Below, piece after piece: positions 43,045 to 51,315 of a DNA stretch of 64,000 bases. Both the position numbers and the translations under genes were made by a program. The notes under the pieces are model-generated. The model ran no database searches. It worked only from the letters and a program-made list of their open reading frames with translations, and was not told where the DNA came from. Every line of letters starts with the position of its first letter. The stretch's first letter is position 1. This DNA comes from Desulfallas thermosapovorans DSM 6562 (GTDB taxonomy: Bacteria > Bacillota > Desulfotomaculia > Desulfotomaculales > Desulfallaceae), in the NCBI RefSeq assembly GCF_008124625.1, contig NZ_VNHM01000006.1, positions 109,353-173,352 on the forward strand, in the 5' to 3' direction.

Positions 43045-44607
43045 TTATATTAACAGCATAGCCATAATGGCACAAATGGTTGTTAACATGATGGAAATAA
43101 CAAAGGCTGTTTTAATCACCTGGCTTTCTATACCCAGCGCATCTATGGTGGCAGCGGCGTTTTGCAATTTAGCCGGGGAAATTACACTTGCCAATCCCCC
43201 ACCGATGGCGGTTGCCGCAATAACTATCAAAGAATCAACATTAAGCATTTCCGAAGTTAACAGGTGGTATTTTGTAAACATGGCAATGGTTGATGCCTCA
43301 CTGCCGCTGACAAAACCCCCGAACAACCCCAGGTAACTGCTGATGAACGGGTACAGGGGACCGAAGGTGTTTGCCGACGCCTGGGCTAATACCGCAATCA
43401 TATTTGAGTTGGGGTTGGTAATCTCCCAAACAACACCTGTATCCTGCATCCCTGAATTATTAAGCACAAAGGCAGTGGCAAAAAACACACCCGCTGCAAA
43501 AGTCGGCCTTGGAGCCCGCGCCAGCCATTTGGAACAGGTTTCCTTGATGGCTTTACCTGAAGGTTTGATAATTAAAAATGATAGAACCGTACTTATAAAC
43601 ACCCAGGTGTAGGCGTTCCAGAGCAATCTTGTTTTAATGGTCTGGCCCGGAATTATTGAGACTGCCGTGGTAATGCCGTTAAAAAGCAGGTCAAATATGG
43701 GTTTATAAAAGTTGATCACCAACAACAAGGTAACCAGGATCAACCAGGGAGAAAGGGCCTTTAACAGAGACATTTCTTTTTCCGTGTTTAGATCTTCTGC
43801 GGTTAGTTTGGACCGGTCAATAATTGGCTGGCCGGTGACCCGTAAATAGGCAAGCATTACTAAAATTGTGCACATTCCTGCAACCACGCCTGTTAATACA
43901 ACTCCTGAACTCAGAAAAGGAATATGACTCATGGCAATGGCGGCACCGCCATTGGTCAAGCCGGCCAGTACACACGGTACAAGCCCTTCCTTGACTAACT
44001 TGAACCGGCCTACGATATATAGCATACCGAATCCAATTACGGTGGATATTACCGGTAGAAATATTGAAATCACCCTGGCCGACTCCACCAGTGAAGTACC
44101 TGTCAAGTCGCCAATAATAACCAGAGCGGAACCCAGTAGTGCATAAGTGCACAGGGCATCAAAACCAATTGCCGGCAAGGCAATGGCCACAAAGGTGGAG
44201 TACCCCATAGCCAGCAAAATGGGGGGCAAAATAGATACCGGAGTGGCACCAATAGATACCAGAAGGGTCCCCGCACCTACACAGAGCAGCATAATCTGAA
44301 CTGGTTTATCAGTTGGAGCCAGTGTTTTGATGAATACCACTATTCTTTGCAGAGCACCGGTAGCCTGCATAAAGGTAATTTGAAAAATTGAGGCGAAGAC
44401 CATAATGGAAACAGGGAAGGAAGAGATAAAGCCGGCAAGGCTGGATTTAAGACTAACTTCAAGAGAGGTGTTAAAAAAAATTAAAGCTATCATGATAGTT
44501 AACACCCAACCTACCGTACCACTGACATCTGCTGCAAATTGTTTTCTAACCATTAAATATACAATAGCCATAATGGGAAAAAGCGTTAAAAAGACCAGCA
44601 AACCCAT
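43045..44607 (-). CDS. lctP: L-lactate permease (LctP family)
   Basis: About 520 residues with 12 or more helices. Family marks include GFISSFPVSIMVFASIFQIT near 58, the conserved SIGATPVSILPPILLAMGYS near 115, and TNGGAAIAMSHIPFLSSGVV near 220; the C-terminal part has FISSYLGLFGGFVSGSEAST near 440. It imports lactate or glycolate with a cation. ATG 44607 (MGLLVFLT) is preferred because GGAAGG lies about nine bases before it; ATG 44625 has no ribosome site. Monocistronic. Confidence 0.86.
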   Translation of the reverse strand: MGLLVFLTLFPIMAIVYLMVRKQFAADVSGTVGWVLTIMIALIFFNTSLEVSLKSSLAGFISSFPVSIMVFASIFQITFMQATGALQRIVVFIKTLAPTDKPVQIMLLCVGAGTLLVSIGATPVSILPPILLAMGYSTFVAIALPAIGFDALCTYALLGSALVIIGDLTGTSLVESARVISIFLPVISTVIGFGMLYIVGRFKLVKEGLVPCVLAGLTNGGAAIAMSHIPFLSSGVVLTGVVAGMCTILVMLAYLRVTGQPIIDRSKLTAEDLNTEKEMSLLKALSPWLILVTLLLVINFYKPIFDLLFNGITTAVSIIPGQTIKTRLLWNAYTWVFISTVLSFLIIKPSGKAIKETCSKWLARAPRPTFAAGVFFATAFVLNNSGMQDTGVVWEITNPNSNMIAVLAQASANTFGPLYPFISSYLGLFGGFVSGSEASTIAMFTKYHLLTSEMLNVDSLIVIAATAIGGGLASVISPAKLQNAAATIDALGIESQVIKTAFVISIMLTTICAIMAMLLI

Positions 44608-44780
44608 AATATACCATCCTTCCATGCTACAATGATGTTGTTTTAAGCAGCTAATTACTTATTATACTAAAAAAATAAAATTCAGCAATAATATTATTTA
44701 ATTAGAGATTATAAGTGGATTTCGCACGGGTTTTTTAAACCGCCTTTAATAGATATACTTTAGATTAGATGCTCTATATA

Positions 44781-44808
44781 AAAAAACAGGACCGGGTTTG
44801 ACCGGTCC
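44781..44808 (-). terminator. Intrinsic terminator at the end of the trp-aroF unit
   Basis: On the minus strand GGACCGG (44802-44808) pairs with CCGGTCC (44789-44795) around a short loop, followed by TGTTTTTTTATAT. It lies about 90 bases after aroF. Confidence 0.78.
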
Positions 44809-44896
44809 AGTTATATTTCCTCAAATTGAATATGTTTTTAACTCCGTTGAACTCCATTACCGGAACACTAAATTCCCTTGACATTAAACTTTTCAC

Positions 44897-45724
44897 CTAA
44901 GCGCTGGCCCGTGAACTGCGGCGTCCTGCACCGGCACCCGACAGTTCTTCCATAAACACGGCCAAATCACCGGGCGGCAGCGACTGCGGCCCGTCGGAAA
45001 GGGCGTGTTCCGGAGCCGGGTGCACCTCCAGCATCAGGCCGTCGGCACCGGCGGCCAGGGCGGCCCGGGCCACGGGCAACACCAGCTCCCGGCGGCCGGT
45101 GCCGTGGCTGGGGTCGGCAATCAGGGGCAGGTGGGAGATATTTTTCACCGCCGCCACGGCATTGATATCGAAGATATTCCGGGTGTAGGTTTCAAAGCCC
45201 CGGATACCCCGCTCGCACAAAACCACCTGCTGGTTACCTTCGGCCAAAATGTATTCCGCGGCCAGCAGCCATTCCTCCAGCGTGGCGGAAAAGCCCCGCT
45301 TGAGCAGCACGGGGTAACCCACCCGGCCCACTTCCTTTAATAACCCGAAATTCTGCATATTCCGGCTGCCGATTTGGATCATGTGGGCGTAACGGCATAC
45401 CTCGGACAGGTGCCGCACGTCCGTCACCTCGGTGATCACCGGCATACCGGCCACCCGCCCGGCTTCGGCCAGTATACGCAAACCATCGGCACCCAGGCCC
45501 TGGAACGAATAGGGCGAGGTGCGGGGCTTGTATGCTCCGCCCCGCAGCATCCGGACCCCCATCCGCTTCAGCCGGCAGGCCAGATTGACCATCATTTCCT
45601 CGTTTTCCACGGCACACGGCCCGGCTATTACCACCGGGGTTTTACCCCCGATCAGGCAATCCCCCACCTGCACCACGGTATTATCGGGCTTACTTTCCCT
45701 GCTCACCAGTTTATAAGGCGGCAA
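44897..45724 (-). CDS. aroF: 3-Deoxy-7-phosphoheptulonate synthase (DAHP synthase, AroF type)
   Basis: 275 residues of the type I-beta DAHP/KDO8P synthase family, which condenses phosphoenolpyruvate and erythrose 4-phosphate at the start of the shikimate pathway. Marks: [15 protein letters not shown] near 30, [20 protein letters not shown] near 60, [16 protein letters not shown] near 118 and [13 protein letters not shown] near 200. It lacks the N-terminal ferredoxin-like or chorismate-mutase regulatory domain, so it should not be feedback-inhibited through one. TTG 45724 lies six bases after GAGGTGA. The last gene of the trpG unit; it overlaps the trpA fragment by 14 bases. Confidence 0.92.
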   Translation of the reverse strand: MPPYKLVSRESKPDNTVVQVGDCLIGGKTPVVIAGPCAVENEEMMVNLACRLKRMGVRMLRGGAYKPRTSPYSFQGLGADGLRILAEAGRVAGMPVITEVTDVRHLSEVCRYAHMIQIGSRNMQNFGLLKEVGRVGYPVLLKRGFSATLEEWLLAAEYILAEGNQQVVLCERGIRGFETYTRNIFDINAVAAVKNISHLPLIADPSHGTGRRELVLPVARAALAAGADGLMLEVHPAPEHALSDGPQSLPPGDLAVFMEELSGAGAGRRSSRASA

Positions 45725-45941
45725 TTTGGTTCACCTCCACCCCGGTCAGGGCCTTTTTCAAATCCCGCACCCGCCGGCTAACCGCTTCCACCATGCCGGG
45801 CTCACCGGCATGCCGGGCGATGATATTTACCAGCGCGCTGCCCACCACCACGGCATCGCAGTACCGGGCCACACCGGCGGCCTGCCGGGGATGGGCGATA
45901 CCGAAACCCACCGCCAGGGGTAGCGGTAATGGCATGGTCAT
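45711..45941 (-). pseudogene. trpA: Tryptophan synthase alpha, C-terminal fragment (trpA')
   Basis: 76 residues equivalent to the last quarter of Trp[41 protein letters not shown], then a C-terminal helix. The catalytic Glu/Asp regions and most of the barrel are absent, so it cannot be an active enzyme. The ATG at 45941 overlaps the trpF stop as ATGA, so the fragment may still be translated. trpB, expected between trpF and trpA, is missing. This looks like one internal deletion of trpB plus ~200 codons of trpA. Confidence 0.88.
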
Positions 45942-46627
45942 ATTAAAACCCCCTTGGCCTGTACTATAAACTCTTTAATTTTGTCTATATCCTTGTGCCC
46001 GCCGGTTTCCACCCCGCCGGAAACGTCCACGGCATAAGGTTTGACAAGCTTTACGGCAGCCCGCACATTGGCGGCGTTAAGTCCCCCGGCCAGTATCACG
46101 GGTTTGGGGCAATCTATATTTTGCAGTATCCCCCAGTCAAAGGCCTCCCCCGTACCCCCGTAAATACCTTCTTTATAAGTATCGAATAAATAAGCATCGG
46201 CATTGCAGCGGGGCCACCGGGGCAAACCCCGGCCACCGCCCACCCGCAGGGTTTGGATTACCGGCAGGTTATGGTAAGGCGATTTACTGAAATTATTGTT
46301 GATCTCGTCGTCACCGCTTAATTGTATGGCGGTGAGCCCGCAATACGCGGCTATGTCAGCAACTTCCGCCGGGGGTGTGTTGACGAACACCCCCACCCGG
46401 GCCACAAAGGGGGGCAAATGTTGAATAATCCCCCGGGCAACCTCCGGTGTTACCTGGCGGCGGCTGGTGGCGAAAACAAATCCCAGGGCATCCGCACCGG
46501 CCTCCACCGCCGCCAGGGCGGTGGGGGTGTCCGTAATGCCGCAGATCTTTACCCTTACCCTGCGCCCCAAAGCCGCATCCGGGACGGATGCACTGGTTTT
46601 TAGCCGATTACACCGGCCTGCAGTCAT
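45938..46627 (-). CDS. trpF: Phosphoribosylanthranilate isomerase
   Basis: 229-residue TIM-barrel enzyme of the third tryptophan step. Marks: [20 protein letters not shown] near 25, [27 protein letters not shown] near 96, [15 protein letters not shown] near 175 and [15 protein letters not shown] near 195, which are the phosphate-binding loops. It has an N-terminal extension of about 22 residues; the ATG at 46627 overlaps the trpC stop by four bases. Confidence 0.94.
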   Translation of the reverse strand: MTAGRCNRLKTSASVPDAALGRRVRVKICGITDTPTALAAVEAGADALGFVFATSRRQVTPEVARGIIQHLPPFVARVGVFVNTPPAEVADIAAYCGLTAIQLSGDDEINNNFSKSPYHNLPVIQTLRVGGGRGLPRWPRCNADAYLFDTYKEGIYGGTGEAFDWGILQNIDCPKPVILAGGLNAANVRAAVKLVKPYAVDVSGGVETGGHKDIDKIKEFIVQAKGVLI

Positions 46628-47505
46628 GGGCCGGTCACCCCCCGGCCATCCCGGAGAGCACCCATCTCCCCCCGGGGAAACGCCGCCACGCCCTGCAGGG
46701 CGGCTGCACCCGCGCGCAGGTCACCGGAGGCCATCAGCGCCTCGCCCACCAGCACGGCATCCACCCCGCAGGCGGCCAAGCGCAACACATCGGCCCGGGT
46801 TTTAATACCGCTTTCGCTAACCACCACCACGCCGGGTTTATCTATATATTTAATAAGTTCCGCCGTTACCTCCAAATCCACCTGGAAGGTGCGCAAGTCC
46901 CGGTTGTTAATGCCGACAACCACGGCACCGCTTTTCATGGCCCGCCTGATTTCCCCGGGAGTGCGGGTTTCCACCAGCGCCTCCATACCCAGCCGGTGGA
47001 CAAGATCGATATATTCACCCAGCATAGCGCCGGTGAGCACCCCGGCCAGCAACAGCACGGCATCCGCGCCCAGCAGCCGGGCCTCGTAAATTTGGTATTC
47101 GGAGATAATAAAGTCCTTGCGCAACAGGGGCAGTTTAGTGATTCGCCGGGCTGTGGCCAGGTACTCCGGCGCACCACCAAAAAACTGCCGGTCGGTTAGT
47201 ATGGAAATGGCCGCCACCCCGGCATCCCGGTAGGCCCGCACCGCCGCTGCCGGGTCGAAATCCGCTTTAATAACGCCCCGGGAGGGGGATTGTCTTTTCA
47301 CCTCGGCAATCAGCGCCACCCGCCCGGTTTTCAGCGCAGCGGCGAAATCACGACCTGCCGCCCGGGGTGCCGGCGGTGTATCCGCGATCCGTTCCTGAAT
47401 TTCCCTTAATGGCAACCGCCGCCGGCTTTCCGCCACTTCCTCCCGTTTATGTTGTAATATTCGAGTTAACATGTCACCGCCCGCAGGTAATGTCGTTGTA
47501 TTCAT
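46624..47505 (-). CDS. trpC: Indole-3-glycerol phosphate synthase
   Basis: 293-residue TIM-barrel enzyme of the fourth tryptophan step. Marks: LTRILQHKREEVAESR near 15, LIAEVKRQSPSRGVIK near 60, LRKDFIISEYQIYEARLLGA near 120, VVGINNRDLRTFQVDL near 185, VVVSESGIKTRADVL near 215. ATG 47505 overlaps the trpD stop as ATGA; the longer frame to 47532 has no ribosome site. Confidence 0.94.
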   Translation of the reverse strand: MNTTTLPAGGDMLTRILQHKREEVAESRRRLPLREIQERIADTPPAPRAAGRDFAAALKTGRVALIAEVKRQSPSRGVIKADFDPAAAVRAYRDAGVAAISILTDRQFFGGAPEYLATARRITKLPLLRKDFIISEYQIYEARLLGADAVLLLAGVLTGAMLGEYIDLVHRLGMEALVETRTPGEIRRAMKSGAVVVGINNRDLRTFQVDLEVTAELIKYIDKPGVVVVSESGIKTRADVLRLAACGVDAVLVGEALMASGDLRAGAAALQGVAAFPRGEMGALRDGRGVTGP

Positions 47506-48539
47506 AGCCCGGCCACCCTGTCCTTTTTGCACCCGGTGGTAAAACGGATCATGGCCTCCAATTTATCCCGGGCCAATCCCCGGTCAATAGACCGGGCCGC
47601 CAGTTCCACACCGGTGGCAAAATCACCGGCCAGCCCGGTGGCCATGAATCCCAGGGAGGCATTCATCACCACCGCATCCCGGCGGGGGCCGGTTTCACCG
47701 GCTAAAATGCGCTTTACAATGACTGCATTTTCCTCCGGAGTGCCACCGGCCAAATGCTCGATACCCGCCTGTTGAAAACCGTAATCCAAAGGGTTAATGG
47801 TATATTCTTTTATATCGCCATTATTAACCTCGCCAACCATGGCCGGACCGGCCGGGGACATTTCATCCAGCCCGCCGGCACCGTGCACCACGAAGGCCCG
47901 CTCCACCCCCAGGCGCGGCAGCACCTCGGCCATTACATGCACCAGTGCGGGGCTGTAAACCCCCAGCACCTGGGCGCGAGCCCCGGCCGGGTTGGTCAAC
48001 GGGCCAAGGATGTTGAATACCGTCCGGAAACCCAACTCCCGGCGCGGGCCGGCGGCGTGTTTCATAGCCCCGTGCAGTGCCGGGGCGAACAAAAAGGCTA
48101 TGCCCACTTCATCCAGGCAGGCCGCCACCTCGTCCGGCTCTAAATCAAGATTCACCCCCAACGCCTCCAGCACATCGGCACTGCCGCAGCGGCTGGAAAC
48201 GGAACGGTTGCCGTGTTTGGCCACCTTGACACCCGCCCCCGCCAGCACCAGCGCGGCAGCGGTGGAAATGTTGAAGGTACTGGCACCGTCACCGCCGGTA
48301 CCACAGGTATCCACCAGCAAGGGATGCTTTGCCCGCACCGGTGTGGCCTTGCTGCGCATTACCCGGGCAAAACCGGTGATTTCGGCGGTGGTTTCACCCT
48401 TTAACTTGAGGGCCGTAAGCAGTCCTGCAATCTGGGCCTGGGTAGCCCGGCCGTCCATAATTTGTTCCATGGCCTGCATGGCCTCGGACTCGCTAAGGTG
48501 TTGCCCGGCCACTACCTTTTGCAACAATTCTTTCAACAC
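47502..48539 (-). CDS. trpD: Anthranilate phosphoribosyltransferase
   Basis: 345 residues. The PRPP-binding signature VDTCGTGGDGASTFNISTAA is near residue 78, followed by KHGNRSVSSRCGSADVLEAL near 108 and RTVFNILGPLTNPAGARAQV near 165. It converts anthranilate and PRPP to phosphoribosylanthranilate. GTG 48539 follows GGAGGAGAG. There is a 99-base gap to trpG without a visible terminator. Confidence 0.95.
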   Translation of the reverse strand: MLKELLQKVVAGQHLSESEAMQAMEQIMDGRATQAQIAGLLTALKLKGETTAEITGFARVMRSKATPVRAKHPLLVDTCGTGGDGASTFNISTAAALVLAGAGVKVAKHGNRSVSSRCGSADVLEALGVNLDLEPDEVAACLDEVGIAFLFAPALHGAMKHAAGPRRELGFRTVFNILGPLTNPAGARAQVLGVYSPALVHVMAEVLPRLGVERAFVVHGAGGLDEMSPAGPAMVGEVNNGDIKEYTINPLDYGFQQAGIEHLAGGTPEENAVIVKRILAGETGPRRDAVVMNASLGFMATGLAGDFATGVELAARSIDRGLARDKLEAMIRFTTGCKKDRVAGL

Positions 48540-48638
48540 TAAGCTCTCCTCCTCTCAGCTCGTAAACATACCTCAATGCCCAAATATTACCGATTGCTCG
48601 CCAGGCTATGTCACGTGAGTTAATAAAATTACTTTAAA

Positions 48639-49214
48639 CTAGTTTAAGCCCGGCCCCTTTAAAAAGTTGGCCAGCAGTTCCATGCCGTATTCGCTGAGCA
48701 TGGATTCGGGGTGGAACTGCACCCCCTCCACCGGTAAACTGCGGTGCCTCAGACCCATGATCTCCCCCTCTTCGGTCCAGGCGGTCACTTCCAGGCAATC
48801 CGGCAGTGTTTCCCTTTCCACCACCAGCGAGTGATAACGCACTGCTTTAAAGGGTGAGGGCAGGCCGTTAAATAACGACTTACCGTCGTGGTGGATCAAG
48901 GATATTTTGCCGTGCATAGGCGCTGCAGCCCTTACCACCCTGCCCCCGAAAGCATGGCCAATGGCCTGCAAGCCAAGGCACACCCCCAGTATAGGCCACT
49001 GACCGGCACAATCCCGCACAGCCTGCAGTATAATGCCGGCCTCGCCGGGCCGTCCCGGTCCCGGGGATAAAACCAGGTAATCGGGCTTGAGTTCTCGCAC
49101 CTGGGCAACGGTAATGGCATCGTTGCGCCGCACCATCACCGTCTCTCCCAGCATGGACAGGTATTGAGCCAGGTTATAGGTAAATGAATCGTAATTATCA
49201 ATCATCAGCAGCAT
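48639..49214 (-). CDS. trpG: Anthranilate synthase component II (glutamine amidotransferase)
   Basis: 191 residues. Class I amidotransferase marks: [29 protein letters not shown] near 50, the nucleophile in [16 protein letters not shown] near 79 and the His-Glu pair in [16 protein letters not shown] near 168. It supplies ammonia to TrpE, and may also serve PabB. It is the first gene behind a TRAP-type leader of its own. ATG 49214 follows CAAGGGAAAGG. Confidence 0.94.
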   Translation of the reverse strand: MLLMIDNYDSFTYNLAQYLSMLGETVMVRRNDAITVAQVRELKPDYLVLSPGPGRPGEAGIILQAVRDCAGQWPILGVCLGLQAIGHAFGGRVVRAAAPMHGKISLIHHDGKSLFNGLPSPFKAVRYHSLVVERETLPDCLEVTAWTEEGEIMGLRHRSLPVEGVQFHPESMLSEYGMELLANFLKGPGLN

Positions 49215-49254
49215 GATGCAACCAGCCTTTCCCTTGGAACGTATGATAAACGCA

Positions 49255-49281
49255 AAAAACCGGCACTCAAATGAGCGCCGG
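49255..49281 (-). terminator. Attenuator terminator in the trpG leader
   Basis: On the minus strand a stem CCGGCGCTCA / TGAGTGCCGG with a short loop is followed by TTTTTT. Its 5' arm CGCTCATTT can instead pair with AGATGAGTG from the last triplets of the TRAP-like site, forming an antiterminator. Confidence 0.88.
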
Positions 49282-49301
49282 TCAAAATATGCCCGTCGTC
49301 A

Positions 49302-49375
49302 CTCATCTCAGCTCAACTCATCTCCAATCAAAAAATTAATAAAAAATCCACTCTGCTAAACTCATCTAAAGGCTA
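49302..49375 (-). promoter_or_regulatory. TRAP-type binding site in the trpG leader
   Basis: The leader RNA has nine (G/U)AG triplets separated by exactly two bases, in two groups. The first (49351-49368) is UAG-GAG-UAG-GAG; the second (49302-49324) is five GAG in a row. One more UAG lies four bases before the first group. A 26-base U-rich gap separates the groups. This is the known recognition pattern of the tryptophan-activated TRAP (MtrB) ring. No mtrB gene is in the window. Confidence 0.82.
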
Positions 49376-49379
49376 AACT

Positions 49380-49425
49380 TATAGTCACAGTATTTTTTTA
49401 CTATTCAGTTGATAGAGTGACTATA
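49380..49425. promoter_or_regulatory. Inverted repeat spanning the trpG promoter start region
   Basis: TATAGTCAC (49380-49388) and GTGACTATA (49417-49425) form a perfect nine-base inverted repeat with 28 bases between. The right arm contains the -10 box and the left arm lies within the leader, so this could be a DNA operator. A smaller stem CTAT/ATAG inside it could form at the RNA 5' end. Confidence 0.4.
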
Positions 49426-49448
49426 CTACTTCTGGCCACGGTTGTCAA
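49420..49448 (-). promoter_or_regulatory. Sigma-A promoter of the trpG-D-C-F-trpA'-aroF unit
   Basis: On the minus strand, TTGACA (49443-49448), a 17-base spacer and TATAGT (49420-49425). Transcription should start near 49413, giving a leader of about 200 bases before trpG. Confidence 0.8.
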
Positions 49449-49638
49449 TAACCTTTTTCTTTATTTTTATTCCCTACCCCCAGTTATGCGAAAAAGATTT
49501 AACCGTACTAATTCCTGCCTGTGTGATCCAGTTAACAGCAATATATGAATAAGCCGTTTAAAATTTTTAATAAATAACAGATCTGGTTTACCTGGCATAG
49601 TTTGGAAAACCAGAGTTTGAATATCTATAAAATGTGGG

Positions 49639-50514
49639 GTGATCAAGATTAAACTGGATGAAATTGGCCAACTAAAAGTTGCTTTTTCACAAATGCAAAA
49701 AAACCTGCGGCAACTAATCGGGGAAGTAGTGGAAAAATCAAAGGAAGCAGCTCATTTAGCTGAACAACTATCTTTAATAACGGACCAAATATCCCAGGGG
49801 GCAACGGAAAACGCCAGTGCGGCGGTACAGATATCATCCAGCATGGATGACGTGGCCGAAAAAGCGCAAAACGTTAAAGAAAGAGCCGACCGGACGGCAC
49901 AATTAGCCAATGCAGGTAAAGAAAGCATGGAAGATGTCAGCCGGCAAATCAAGGCCATGCACGATGTTACCCGCCAGGCGGTACAAAAGGTATATGGGTT
50001 TGCCGAAGCTTCCAGAAGAATAACCGATATTTTAAATTTAATCAATGGAATTGCTGAACAAACCAACCTGTTAGCCTTAAACGCGGCTATTGAGGCCGCC
50101 AGAGCCGGTGAACACGGGCGTGGTTTTGCCGTTGTGGCGGAGGAAGTGCGCAAACTAGCCGAGCAGTCTTCCTCGTCCACCAAAGAAATAGAAACTCTTA
50201 TTTCAGGCATAAGCAATGATATAGAAGAGATCGTCAAGCTTATGGAGGAATCGGCCAGGGAAACTGACCATGGCCTTGAAGTAGCCGGCCGGGCATCGTC
50301 AGCTTTTCAGGAAATTCTACAAAGTATAGAAGAAGTTGACTCGCAGGTAAGTGATGTAGCGGTTGCCACCGGTGAGGTTTCCAACGCCGTTCAAAATATA
50401 GCTGCTTCCACCCAGGAACAGAGTGCAACGCTCCAAGAAACCGCAAGCAATATTGAGCAGCTTTCCAATATGTCGGTTGAACTTGAAAAAATGGCCGGGA
50501 GGTTCACCATCTAA
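49639..50514 (+). CDS. Chemotaxis-receptor signalling half (MCP C-terminal part)
   Basis: 291 residues that begin inside a HAMP domain ([20 protein letters not shown]) and continue through a complete MCP signalling coiled coil. The hairpin tip is [20 protein letters not shown] followed by [20 protein letters not shown]. No membrane segment or sensor precedes it; the frame is closed by TGA just upstream (49618). GTG 49639 has no good ribosome site. The missing first half is encoded just downstream at 50626-51300. It may be a soluble transducer or a decaying gene. Confidence 0.85.
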   Translation: MIKIKLDEIGQLKVAFSQMQKNLRQLIGEVVEKSKEAAHLAEQLSLITDQISQGATENASAAVQISSSMDDVAEKAQNVKERADRTAQLANAGKESMEDVSRQIKAMHDVTRQAVQKVYGFAEASRRITDILNLINGIAEQTNLLALNAAIEAARAGEHGRGFAVVAEEVRKLAEQSSSSTKEIETLISGISNDIEEIVKLMEESARETDHGLEVAGRASSAFQEILQSIEEVDSQVSDVAVATGEVSNAVQNIAASTQEQSATLQETASNIEQLSNMSVELEKMAGRFTI

Positions 50515-50625
50515 ATCTCTCCGGGGCTAAACCGGAATTTACGTCGTTTTTCGGTAAACTGGCCTACCACACTATCAGTGACAGCACATGATAACGATTT
50601 TTAAGGCATCAAAGGGGGTTAAGAT

Positions 50626-51300
50626 ATGCTATCCGGGCTTAGCATCAAATGGAAACTACTAATACCTGTTATATTTATCTTGTTGATGACAGTGGTCCAG
50701 ATATTTTTGATCACTAACATGATTAAAGCCCAGCAAGCGGATGCAGCGCGCGTCAATCTAGCCGGGCGACAAAGGGCCATCAGCCAGAAAATGACCAAAG
50801 AAACACTTAATTATATTATTCAACAGGACGGCTTAATAGCCGAAAAACAGGCGGCGGAAATGGAAACGCTGGAAAAATCATTAAAAACATTGATTAACGG
50901 CGGAACCATAGAATTAAGCGGGCGGACTGTATTAATAGAGCCCACGCAAAATGAAGCAATTCTCTCGGCCCTGAATGAAGCCGAACAATATTGGGAAATG
51001 AACAAACACATTTTTACTGAAGCACTGATCCAGCCCACACCCGCAGCAGTGACGGAAATTAACAATGCCTCTTCCGGCCTGTTGGAACGCTTTGATAAAA
51101 TTGCAGGCATGTATGAAACAGCCAGCAATGAAATGGTCAGGCGCAATATGATATTTATTTATACCGGGCTGTCTTTCTTTTTATTAATTGCAGCGGCCGC
51201 CTGGTATTATGTGCAGAGAAATTTTGTCCGGCCGCTGCTGTTTTTAAGAGATACAGCCAATAAAATTGCCGCCGGGGATTTATCACAGTTGGCAGATTAA
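50626..51300 (+). CDS. Chemotaxis-receptor sensor half (MCP N-terminal part, PilJ-type)
   Basis: 224 residues: first membrane helix LLIPVIFILLMTVVQIFLIT, a PilJ/NarX-type helical sensor (VNLAGRQRAISQKMTKETLN near 45, the typical GRQRMLSQ-like motif), second helix FIYTGLSFFLLIAAAAWYYV, then the first half of HAMP (RPLLFLRDTANKIAAGDLSQ). It ends with TAA at the point where an intact receptor would continue with DEIGQL. ATG 50626 follows AAAGGGGG, so it can be translated. Its end is 15 bases from the trpE stop (convergent). Confidence 0.85.
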   Translation: MLSGLSIKWKLLIPVIFILLMTVVQIFLITNMIKAQQADAARVNLAGRQRAISQKMTKETLNYIIQQDGLIAEKQAAEMETLEKSLKTLINGGTIELSGRTVLIEPTQNEAILSALNEAEQYWEMNKHIFTEALIQPTPAAVTEINNASSGLLERFDKIAGMYETASNEMVRRNMIFIYTGLSFFLLIAAAAWYYVQRNFVRPLLFLRDTANKIAAGDLSQLAD

Positions 51301-51315
51301 CCGGTGGAAAATAAA

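Noticed and set aside
46588..47199. 203-codon plus-strand frame antisense to trpC
   Set aside because: Antisense shadow of a conserved enzyme, with low-complexity histidine/proline/glutamine-rich content.
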